Below are positions 1-5,243 of a stretch of DNA of 5,243 bases, piece after piece; the stretch's first letter is position 1, and each line of letters begins with the position of its first letter. The notes under the pieces were generated by a model that did not search any database, was not told the DNA's origin, and saw only the letters and a program-made list of their open reading frames with translations. The stretch spans positions 1 to 5,243 of the forward strand of contig WFPQ01000285.1 in the NCBI GenBank assembly GCA_015487515.1, read 5' to 3'. This DNA comes from Hyphomicrobiales bacterium (GTDB taxonomy: Bacteria; Pseudomonadota; Alphaproteobacteria; Rhizobiales; Devosiaceae). Both the position numbers and the translations under genes were made by a program.

Positions 1-85
1 CATGATGGGAGGGGTCGGAAGAACCTGGCCTGGAGCAACCATTGACACGGCACCGGTGCGTGCTTTGAAAAGCAGGATGATTTGA
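1..85 (+). other. Possible 3' end of an upstream gene (frame unresolved)
   Basis: Two plus-strand frames are open from the left edge. One ends in TGA at 43-45, giving a 14-residue tail ending WSNH, and has the more GC-rich third codon positions. The other stays open to TGA at 83-85, just 3 nt before the next start codon, giving a tail that ends ALKSRMI. Either could be the C-terminus of a gene in the same operon. The close spacing of the second matches the overlaps seen downstream, but the composition of the first looks more like coding sequence. No family can be recognised from so few residues. Confidence 0.3.
42..70 (+). promoter_or_regulatory. Candidate promoter -35 with palindromic operator-like site
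   Basis: A perfect TTGACA hexamer lies at 42-47. The 10-bp perfect palindrome GCACCGGTGC follows at 50-59, flanked by CAC at 46-48 and GTG at 60-62. A -10 at 17-bp spacing would fall near 65-70 (TTGAAA), only a 3/6 match to TATAAT, so the promoter is weak or depends on an activator. A palindrome between -35 and -10 is a usual place for a repressor operator. If an upstream gene runs through to 85, this is coding sequence and the match is chance. Confidence 0.25.
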
Positions 86-88
86 AAG

Positions 89-1210
89 ATGAACAATGAC
101 ACTGGCCCGCAGGGGGCCGGGAACATTTCGGGCGGAACAGGGCGGGGGTTTTCTGCAGAAGACAGCAATGCCAGCCCGGACCCGCAGTTTCCCCGCAGTT
201 TTTCCGATGAGGATGAACTTGATGAATTCATGACCAGGCCGAGCCCCGCCCTGGTGGAGGCCATGAAGGAAATCAGGGGTGACATCCTGATTCTGGGGGT
301 TTCCGGAAAGATGGGGCCCACCCTGGCCCGGATGGCGCGCCGGGCCGCCCCCGGCAGGAATATTCTTGGTGTTGCAAGGTTCAGCGATCCGGGTGTCGAG
401 AAAAAGCTCAGGGACTGGGACATAGAAACCAGAACGATCGATCTTCTTGATGGGGAACAGGTCAAATCCCTGCCGGCCATGGAAAACGTGATCTACATGG
501 CTGGCATGAAGTTCGGCTCGTCTTCGAACCAGCCGCTTACCTGGGCCATGAATGTGCATGCAGCAGCGCTTGCCGCACAGGCTTTTTCCGCTTCTAACAT
601 CATTGCCTTTTCCACCGGTAACATTTACCCGCTCTCCCGCATCGCAACCCACCCCGATGGGGCAACGGAAGATACCATTCCCGGCCCGGTTGGCGAATAT
701 GCCCAGTCCTGTCTGGGCCGCGAGCGCATGTTCGAGTATTTTTCAGAAAAATTAGGAACACCGGGCAGGATCTTCAGGCTCAACTATGCCATTGACCTGC
801 GCTACGGGGTCCTTTTCGACCTGGCCCGCAATATCATGGAGAAACGGGAAATCGATATTACCATGGGTCACGTCAACATCATATGGCAGGGTGATGCCAA
901 CGAACAGGCCCTGCGGCTGCTCTGCCATTGCACGAACCCTGCCAGCCCCATCAACATTACCGGCCCCGAAGCCCATCCGGTACGCTGGCTGGCAGCGGAA
1001 CTGGGTCAGCGCATGCAGATCAGGCCAAGAATTGCCGGCATCGAGGCCCCGGACGCCCTTTTGAGCGATTCTTCCAGGTCCGTTGAAATGTTCGGACCGC
1101 CCTCCGTTCCGGTTTCATCGATGCTCGACTGGGTGGCGGACTGGGTGATGCGGGGCAAGAAGGGCCTTGACAAACCGACCAGGTACGAGGTTCGCGATGG
1201 CAGATTCTGA
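89..1210 (+). CDS. NAD-dependent epimerase/dehydratase family protein (extended SDR-like)
   Basis: A 373-residue cytoplasmic protein with an N-terminal Rossmann fold. A beta strand DILILG leads into the dinucleotide-binding glycine motif GVSGKMG at residues 70-76 (GxxGxxG). A second strand, NVIYMAG at 133-139, corresponds to the NNAG-like region of extended SDRs. FSTGNIYP at 174-181 carries the Ser/Thr of the active site, and Y204 begins the YxxxK position. That position reads YAQSC, so the catalytic lysine is replaced by Cys208. Residues 1-36 are hydrophilic and rich in Gly, Ser, Asn and Asp, and are probably disordered. Conserved-looking sequence begins near residue 38 (FSDEDELDEF). ATG 89 is the only start that includes that block, although its AGGA (74-77) is rather far upstream at 11 nt. 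The 3' end overlaps the acetyltransferase gene by 14 nt. The family call is firm. The substrate is unknown, and the lost lysine leaves open a binding, isomerase or altered redox role. Confidence 0.85.
   Translation: MNNDTGPQGAGNISGGTGRGFSAEDSNASPDPQFPRSFSDEDELDEFMTRPSPALVEAMKEIRGDILILGVSGKMGPTLARMARRAAPGRNILGVARFSDPGVEKKLRDWDIETRTIDLLDGEQVKSLPAMENVIYMAGMKFGSSSNQPLTWAMNVHAAALAAQAFSASNIIAFSTGNIYPLSRIATHPDGATEDTIPGPVGEYAQSCLGRERMFEYFSEKLGTPGRIFRLNYAIDLRYGVLFDLARNIMEKREIDITMGHVNIIWQGDANEQALRLLCHCTNPASPINITGPEAHPVRWLAAELGQRMQIRPRIAGIEAPDALLSDSSRSVEMFGPPSVPVSSMLDWVADWVMRGKKGLDKPTRYEVRDGRF
1187..1199 (+). promoter_or_regulatory. Ribosome binding site deciding the acetyltransferase start
   Basis: GAGG at 1187-1190 sits 6 nt before ATG 1197, inside the end of the epimerase gene. 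An upstream in-frame TTG at 1167 has no comparable site, so ATG 1197 is preferred. Confidence 0.6.
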
Positions 1211-2072
1211 TTGCCTGCACCCGCAGCATGTCATGGTCGAGTTGAAGCTGGGCCATGTCGAGCAGGGATTGAACTTGTCTGCGGAGGCCTGCTGGAACCA
1301 GGTCGGCGATGACTGGCGGTTTTTCATCGAACATGGAAAGGTCTTTGGTTTTCTTGATGAAGATCAGCGCCTGATCGCCTCTGCGGCGGCTTTGCCCCAT
1401 GACAGCAGGTTCGGTTTTGTTTCCATGGTCCTGGTGACAAAAAGATGGCGCAGAAACGGCCTGGCCACCAGGCTGGTCAACAGGTGCATCGAATGGCTTG
1501 ACCGGCATGAACTGATGCCGGTGCTGGATGCAACGGCCGATGGTGCAAGGGTCTATGTGCGCCAGGGCTTTGTCAGCCAGTTTGCACTTGACCGCTGGCA
1601 GCTTGTTCCTTCTGGCGGCCCGGACGCTCCGGTCCCTGCGCCGGACGTTCCTTGGCCGGCATCTGAAGATTCATTGCCGATTGCAGAACTGGTGGCCCTT
1701 GATGCCCGGGCAACGGGTGCGGCGCGCCCTCGCCTGATTGGTGATTTCCTGGCCAGGAGCACAACGAGGCTTTTTGTTTCGCCCGGCAGGAATGGCTTTG
1801 CCATCATGCGGCGCGGCCGCAATGCCCTCCAGGTCGGCCCGCTCGTGGCTTCGTCTTCAGATGTGGCCATTTCCCTTGTTCAGAAAATTCTTTGCTCGAC
1901 CGACGAACCCATATTCGTTGATGTTCCCGCCATGGCGGTTCCCTTTGGCCAGTGGCTCAAATCAAGGGGTTTTACGGTTCAGCGCAGTTTTGAGCGCATG
2001 GCCCTGGGGCGTTCCTTGCCCTTTGGCCGGCCGGCCGAGCTGTTTTCTTCAGCAGGACCGGAGTTTGGATGA
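1197..2072 (+). CDS. Tandem-domain GNAT family N-acetyltransferase (YitH-like)
   Basis: A 291-residue protein that should transfer an acetyl or other acyl group from acyl-CoA to an amine. Residues about 15-135 form a GNAT domain. Motif A is clear: strand GFVSMVLV at 73-80, then RRNGLA at 85-90, matching the R/Q-x-x-G-x-G/A pyrophosphate loop. The ARVYVRQGF segment at 117-125 is the usual Y-x-x-x-GF end of the fold. A Pro/Ala-rich linker (about 139-156) leads to a second, degenerate GNAT-like domain from about 157 to 271. There ALQVGPLVAS at 210-219, the IFVDVP strand and the RGF...RMALG close resemble the C-terminal domain of YitH-type proteins (Pfam Acetyltransf_18). The gene overlaps the epimerase by 14 nt and the next gene by 4 nt, so translation is probably coupled. 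The acceptor cannot be told from sequence, but the operon suggests an amino compound from the same pathway. Confidence 0.85.
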   Translation: MADSDCLHPQHVMVELKLGHVEQGLNLSAEACWNQVGDDWRFFIEHGKVFGFLDEDQRLIASAAALPHDSRFGFVSMVLVTKRWRRNGLATRLVNRCIEWLDRHELMPVLDATADGARVYVRQGFVSQFALDRWQLVPSGGPDAPVPAPDVPWPASEDSLPIAELVALDARATGAARPRLIGDFLARSTTRLFVSPGRNGFAIMRRGRNALQVGPLVASSSDVAISLVQKILCSTDEPIFVDVPAMAVPFGQWLKSRGFTVQRSFERMALGRSLPFGRPAELFSSAGPEFG

Positions 2073-3154
2073 TGGTGAAAACGGCTTTATCCGGAAGCAG
2101 CACAATTTATGCCAGGCCTGGTGACCCCCTGGCCATTCTGAAGGAAGGCACCGTGATTCCGGCCCATCCGCTGGCCCTTGATGCCAATCGCCGGCTCGAT
2201 CCCGTGCGCCAGCGTGCCCTGAGCAGATATTATATCGATGCCGGTGCCGGGGGCCTGGCGGTTGGGGTGCACACGACCCAGTTCGCCATTCGTGAAAGGG
2301 GCATTTACGGGCAGGTTCTGCAACTGGCCATGCAGACGGTCAGGCAATGGAGCAGTCGCCAGATGGTAATGGTGGCCGGTCTGGCCGGACCTGCGGACCA
2401 GGCCCTGGCCGAGGCCGAAACAGCCCTTTCCCTTGGTTATCACGCCGGGCTCTTGAGCCTTGCCGCCCTCGGGGGCAGGAGCAATGAGGAATTGCTAGAA
2501 CATTGCCGTCTCATTGCTCAAGAGATCCCCCTGATCGGGTTTTATCTGCAACCGGCGGTGGGCGGCTCAAGGCTCGATGTGGATTTCTGGACCGGGTTTG
2601 CTGCCATTCCCGACGTGGTTGCCATCAAGATTGCCGCTTTTGACCGCTACTGCACCCTTGACGTGATGCGCGGGGTGGTAAATGCCGGGGCTGAGGACCG
2701 GATAACCCTTTATACGGGAAATGACGATCACATAATCCTTGATCTCTTGAGCCCGTTCCATGTCAGCAGGGGCAGTGAAACGATAACTTTGCGCTTTGCT
2801 GGCGGCCTGCTTGGCCACTGGTCGGTATGGACCAGTTCGGCGGTCAGGATGTTTGAGCAGTGCAAAAGGGCCGTTACCGATGATGATTTGAAGTTCGAAT
2901 TGCTTGCCCTTGACAGCCAGGTGACCGATTGCAACGGCGCATTTTTTGACGTTGCCAACAATTTCGGGGGCTGCATTGCCGGCTGCCACGAAATCCTGCG
3001 CCGCCAGGGATTGCTTGAGGGTATATGGTGCCTTGATCCCGATGAAACCCTGGGTCCGGGGCAGATGGAAGAAATCGACAGGGTCTGCGCCGCCTATCCG
3101 CAGATGAACGATGATGCCTTCGTTCGGGACAATCTCGAACGCTGGCTGCAATGA
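2069..3154 (+). CDS. Dihydrodipicolinate synthase/N-acetylneuraminate lyase family protein (class I aldolase-like)
   Basis: A 361-residue TIM-barrel protein, longer than the roughly 290-300 residues usual for DapA. Family landmarks appear in order: VIPAHPLALDANRRLD at 29-44 replaces the ALVTPF..DG block. VHTTQF at 67-72 replaces GTTGE and keeps both threonines (T69, T70). FYLQP at 158-162 supplies the active-site tyrosine (Y159). VVAIK at 183-187 supplies the Schiff-base lysine (K187). The arginine that follows the tyrosine by five residues in DapA (R138 in E. coli) is absent: V164 is at that spacing and the nearest Arg is R168. The enzyme therefore probably forms a pyruvate-type Schiff base but acts on a different acceptor, and lysine biosynthesis is unlikely. 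ATG 2069 overlaps the preceding TGA as ATGA, with GGAG at 2060-2063. ATG 2072 is an equally good start, one residue shorter. The 5' neighbours are coupled and an 80-nt gap follows. Confidence 0.85.
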   Translation: MMVKTALSGSSTIYARPGDPLAILKEGTVIPAHPLALDANRRLDPVRQRALSRYYIDAGAGGLAVGVHTTQFAIRERGIYGQVLQLAMQTVRQWSSRQMVMVAGLAGPADQALAEAETALSLGYHAGLLSLAALGGRSNEELLEHCRLIAQEIPLIGFYLQPAVGGSRLDVDFWTGFAAIPDVVAIKIAAFDRYCTLDVMRGVVNAGAEDRITLYTGNDDHIILDLLSPFHVSRGSETITLRFAGGLLGHWSVWTSSAVRMFEQCKRAVTDDDLKFELLALDSQVTDCNGAFFDVANNFGGCIAGCHEILRRQGLLEGIWCLDPDETLGPGQMEEIDRVCAAYPQMNDDAFVRDNLERWLQ

Positions 3155-3242
3155 TTCTTCAAGGCCTGGAATTGGAGTTTTGATGATTACCGCGCATCAG
3201 GGTCTTTGCCGCCTGCTTCCCATGGAGAAAGTCAATGCTTGA
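3151..3242 (+). other. Two tiny overlapping reading frames bridging to the amidase
   Basis: The DHDPS-like stop lies in ATGA at 3151-3154, whose ATG opens a 10-codon frame ending in TGA at 3181-3183. That stop overlaps ATG 3183 as TGATG and opens a 19-codon frame ending at 3240-3242, 8 nt into the amidase gene. GGAG at 3174-3177 lies 5 nt before ATG 3183. The chain could let ribosomes pass from the DHDPS-like gene to the amidase without releasing, or act as a leader. The peptides (starting MILQGL and MITAHQ) resemble nothing I know, and short frames like these arise easily by chance. Confidence 0.2.
3224..3237 (+). promoter_or_regulatory. Ribosome binding site of the amidase gene
   Basis: GGAG at 3224-3227 followed by AAAG lies 7 nt before ATG 3235. 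This supports that start over in-frame Met11. No convincing promoter or terminator is seen in 3155-3234, so the amidase is likely co-transcribed with the genes before it. Confidence 0.6.
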
Positions 3243-4653
3243 AATCTTGAAAAGTCACGATGCCATGGCCCTTGCCGACCTCGTTCGGCGCCGAAAGGTT
3301 TCGGCCCTGGAGGTTCTGCAGGCCAGCATCAATGCGGCGGAAAGACTCAATCCGGATCTCAACGCCATAATAACTCCGCTTTATGACCAGGCAAAAGCCC
3401 AGTTGGAGGCGGGGTTGCCAGAGGGCCCCTTTTACGGGGTTCCGTTCCTGGTCAAGGATCTGGCGGTTTCCATGCGGGGCGTGCCCACCACCATGGGCTC
3501 CAGGCTGGCCGAAAAAAACGTTCCCGCCTTTGACAGTGAAATAATCAGTCGTTACCGCCGGGCCGGGCTGGTGATCATGGGCAGGACCAATTCATCGGAA
3601 TTCGGGCTTTTTACCGCCACGGAGCCAAAATTACATGGCCCCACCAATAATCCGTGGAATCTGCGCCATTCGCCGGGTGGCTCCAGTGGTGGCTCGGCCG
3701 CCGCGGTTGCCGCCGGCATTGTTCCCATGGCCCACGCCACCGACGGGGGTGGTTCCATTCGTATCCCGGCCGCCTGTTGCGGTCTGTTCGGTCTGAAGCC
3801 CACCAGGGCCAGGATCACCTCCGGCCCCGATGGGGGAGAGGCCATTGCCGGCATGGCCGTGCAGCATGCACTTTGCTGGTCGGTACGTGACAGCGCCGCG
3901 CTTCTTGATGCGACGGCAGGGCCGATGCCGGGTGATCCCTATTTCCCCGGGCGTCCCTCAACCACCTATCTGGAGGCGGCCGGGCAGGATCCGAAACCGC
4001 TCAGAATAGCCTTTTCTGCGAAGGCTCCCAACGGAGCCGCCATTGACAAGGAAGCCGCCAGGGCCGTTATCGATGTGGCCGGGCTGTGCGAAGATCTGGG
4101 CCACGAAGTGGTCGAAGACGCTCCGGACTTTGCGGTTGAAGCGTTGCAGGATGCTTTCTTGAAGGTTTTTGCCGCCAATTGCATGGCCAATATCCTTCGC
4201 TTGAGTCCCGGAGGGTTGCCCGGTGGCGATCTGCTCGAACCCCTGACCCGTGCGGTGGCGGAGATGGGCAGGTCCATGGATGCAACCAGCTATATTCATG
4301 CCTTGCAGCTCTTGCATCGCGAGGCGCGAAACATTGCCGGTTTTTATGAAAGGTTTGACATCTGGCTGACCCCGACCCTGGCCGGTCCGGCTCCGCGCAC
4401 GGGATATTTTGACAATGATCAGACCGATGTTGAAGAATGGCTGCGCCAGATATTGTCGTTTTCCCCCTTTACCTTTCTGTGCAATGTCACCGGGCAACCG
4501 GCCATGACGCTGCCGCTGGCAATCTCGGGCTCTTCTTTACCCCTTGGCTGTCATTTTGCTGCTCCCTATGGCCGGGAGGATATGCTGTTCAGCCTTGCCG
4601 GCCAGATAGAACGGGCCACCCCCTGGAAAGACCGGCGCCCACCGGCCTTGTGA
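3235..4653 (+). CDS. Amidase signature family hydrolase (NylA-like branch)
   Basis: A 472-residue cytoplasmic amide hydrolase, the usual length for the family, with no signal peptide. The complete Ser-cisSer-Lys triad is visible. Lys74 is in GVPFLVKD. Ser150 is in PGGSSGGS (148-154 with the preceding Pro). Ser174 is in DGGGSIR, 24 residues after Ser150, the same spacing as Ser217/Ser241 of fatty acid amide hydrolase. The core continues into CGLFGLKPTR. The tail, with LTPTLAGPAP and then CNVTGQPAMTLPL, and a GDPY block after the SVRD segment, resemble the 6-aminohexanoate cyclic dimer hydrolase (NylA) type more than GatA. No gatB or gatC lies nearby, which also argues against the tRNA amidotransferase subunit. 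The usual TRSVRD segment reads CWSVRD at 214-219. It is catalytically intact by inspection, and the amide substrate is unknown. It is probably the last gene of the operon and could release an amine or acid used by the enzymes encoded upstream. Confidence 0.9.
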   Translation: MLEILKSHDAMALADLVRRRKVSALEVLQASINAAERLNPDLNAIITPLYDQAKAQLEAGLPEGPFYGVPFLVKDLAVSMRGVPTTMGSRLAEKNVPAFDSEIISRYRRAGLVIMGRTNSSEFGLFTATEPKLHGPTNNPWNLRHSPGGSSGGSAAAVAAGIVPMAHATDGGGSIRIPAACCGLFGLKPTRARITSGPDGGEAIAGMAVQHALCWSVRDSAALLDATAGPMPGDPYFPGRPSTTYLEAAGQDPKPLRIAFSAKAPNGAAIDKEAARAVIDVAGLCEDLGHEVVEDAPDFAVEALQDAFLKVFAANCMANILRLSPGGLPGGDLLEPLTRAVAEMGRSMDATSYIHALQLLHREARNIAGFYERFDIWLTPTLAGPAPRTGYFDNDQTDVEEWLRQILSFSPFTFLCNVTGQPAMTLPLAISGSSLPLGCHFAAPYGREDMLFSLAGQIERATPWKDRRPPAL

Positions 4654-4765
4654 TCTGCATGTATTTTTTTCATGCCGATGTTCAGCGCACTTCACGTTTT
4701 CACTTGGTACCCGGCACCCGGCGTGCAGGATTTGTCGGACATGCAGAAAGTACCGATTCCCATGC

Positions 4766-4789
4766 CTCCGCAAGCCTTGCGGGGTTTTT
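4766..4789 (+). terminator. Rho-independent terminator after the amidase operon
   Basis: An 8-bp stem pairs 4766-4773 (CCTCCGCAA from 4765 to 4773, pairing from 4766) with 4777-4784 (TTGCGGGG) around a GCC loop. One pair is G-T. Five T residues follow directly at 4785-4789. The reverse complement lacks a T-run, so it works for plus-strand transcription only. It lies 112 nt past the amidase stop. Confidence 0.8.
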
Positions 4790-4874
4790 GCGGTCACTTT
4801 CAGGCGATTTCAAGCGGCTTTTATTTTGTCGGAAAAACTGTAGGCTGAAAGATCATGAAAGGTTGTTGTCCGGG

Positions 4875-4920
4875 AAATTTTGCCTGCACTGAGTATTTTT
4901 ATTGAAGTTAACTATTTAAG
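4875..4920 (+). promoter_or_regulatory. AT-rich leader likely to hold the ATPase promoter
   Basis: This is the most AT-rich stretch of the window, between the terminator and the ATPase start. It contains TTGCCT at 4880-4885 and the 8-bp palindrome AGTTAACT at 4906-4913. No -35/-10 pair with normal spacing is convincing, and I do not see the long-spacer dyad expected for a MerR/ZntR-type promoter. The call rests on position and composition only. Confidence 0.25.
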
Positions 4921-4965
4921 ACCATGCTGCCGGCAGGAAACGACAATTTTAGCAAGGCGGTTGAA

Positions 4966-5243
4966 ATGAACTCTTTTGACGAACCATCACCCATGAAGAC
5001 ATCCGGCGAGCAAAACCCTTCCCGGAACAACAGGGCTGACGGCGGCCACGGCTCAAAAGACGACAAGCCATCGGGCCATGGCCATGATCATGATGGTTTC
5101 CTGGGGCCTGATACGGAGCTTTATTTTGCCATTGGCAGCGGTATCTTCTGGTTCAGCGGTCTTTTGCTGTCTTTCATTCCGGCCGTGCCCGGGCAGCTTT
5201 CCCTGGCGCTGTTTGTCGTGGCCTTTGCCCTTGGCGGTTACTA
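4966..5243 (+). CDS. Heavy-metal translocating P1B-type ATPase, N-terminal part (runs off the window)
   Basis: Ninety-two codons are visible. Residues 1-44 are hydrophilic and Gly/Asp/Ser-rich, with a His cluster at H28, H38, H40 and H42 (GHGHDHDG). Hydrophobic segments at about 53-71 (after PDTELYFAIGSG) and 78-92 (LSLALFVVAFALGGY) match the first two membrane helices of Zn/Cd/Pb-exporting P1B ATPases, where a helix ending in a GGY-type motif is typical. There is no GxxCxxC heavy-metal-associated domain, so the His tract may be the only N-terminal metal-binding element. ATG 4966 is chosen because AAGG at 4954-4957 lies 8 nt upstream. An in-frame ATG at 4924 would add 14 residues but has a poor ribosome site. 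The phosphorylation DKTGT and CPC-type motifs lie beyond the edge, so metal specificity cannot be read. Another polytopic membrane protein is possible. The gene follows a terminator and is probably its own transcription unit. Confidence 0.65.
   Translation, partial: MNSFDEPSPMKTSGEQNPSRNNRADGGHGSKDDKPSGHGHDHDGFLGPDTELYFAIGSGIFWFSGLLLSFIPAVPGQLSLALFVVAFALGGY

Larger units (their letters stand above)
4654..4965 (+). other. 312-nt intergenic region between amidase and ATPase genes
   Basis: About 112 nt of 3' untranslated sequence precedes the terminator at 4766-4789, followed by about 176 nt leading to the next gene. The first part has a small GCAC/GTGC dyad near 4710-4726 but no gene. A plus-strand open frame runs from inside the amidase through to 4892, but it crosses the terminator and shows no recognisable protein. 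The last 90 nt become AT-rich. No tRNA or known riboswitch was recognised. Confidence 0.6.

Noticed and set aside
1167..1196. TTG start adding 10 residues to the acetyltransferase
   Set aside because: No ribosome binding site at usable distance. ATG 1197 has GAGG 6 nt upstream and gives a normal GNAT N-terminus.
1020..1508. Minus-strand 162-codon open frame
   Set aside because: It lies antisense to the epimerase and acetyltransferase genes, both with clear family motifs. Its protein is Arg/Pro/Ser-rich, as expected of a GC-rich shadow frame.
2567..3151. Minus-strand 194-codon open frame
   Set aside because: It is antisense to the DHDPS-like gene, which carries the catalytic residues. No recognisable motif in the antisense product.
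3958..4497. Minus-strand 179-codon open frame
   Set aside because: It is antisense to the C-terminal half of the amidase, with no family resemblance.
4657..4675. GCATG/CATGC hairpin just after the amidase stop
   Set aside because: The stem is only 5 bp and the T-run lies in the loop, not after the stem, so it is not a plausible intrinsic terminator.
4437..4892. Plus-strand 151-codon open frame across the amidase end
   Set aside because: It starts inside the well-supported amidase gene in another frame, runs through a strong terminator hairpin, and its product shows no domain-like sequence.
5078..5097. Overlapping CATG-type palindromes in the ATPase start
   Set aside because: They follow from the alternating Gly, His and Asp codons of the His-rich tract and need no separate explanation.

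Overview
This window looks like bacterial chromosome of moderately high GC (roughly 55-60% by eye), with dense same-strand genes, Shine-Dalgarno starts and overlapping stop/start codons. The style suggests a proteobacterium, probably an alphaproteobacterium. That placement rests on general impression and family resemblance only, and no rRNA or other marker gene is present. I see no insertion sequence, CRISPR array, tRNA or rRNA.

Layout, all on the plus strand. Positions 1-88 hold the tail of an unseen upstream gene or a short leader, with a TTGACA hexamer and a perfect 10-bp palindrome. Three tightly coupled genes follow. The first is an NAD-binding epimerase/dehydratase-like protein (89-1210). 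The second is a tandem-domain GNAT acetyltransferase (1197-2072), overlapping the first by 14 nt. The third is a dihydrodipicolinate synthase/N-acetylneuraminate lyase superfamily protein (2069-3154), overlapping the second by 4 nt. After an 80-nt gap containing two tiny overlapping reading frames comes an amidase-signature hydrolase resembling the NylA-type branch (3235-4653). A strong intrinsic terminator (4766-4789) closes the unit. After a 312-nt intergenic stretch, the 5' end of a new gene begins (4966 to the window edge). It appears to be a heavy-metal P1B-type ATPase with a short His-rich N-terminus in place of a CxxC metal-binding domain.

The first four genes read as one operon for a small-molecule pathway. 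The parts are an amide hydrolase, a Schiff-base aldolase/lyase-like enzyme, a sugar-nucleotide-type oxidoreductase or epimerase relative, and an N-acetyltransferase. The substrate cannot be read from the sequence. Two of the enzymes depart from the textbook active site: the epimerase has Cys where the YxxxK lysine is expected, and the DHDPS-like protein lacks the arginine that binds the DapA substrate carboxylate. This suggests a divergent, poorly characterised pathway rather than lysine biosynthesis. The ATPase after the terminator is probably a separate transcription unit for metal efflux. I see nothing resembling a defence system or mobile system.
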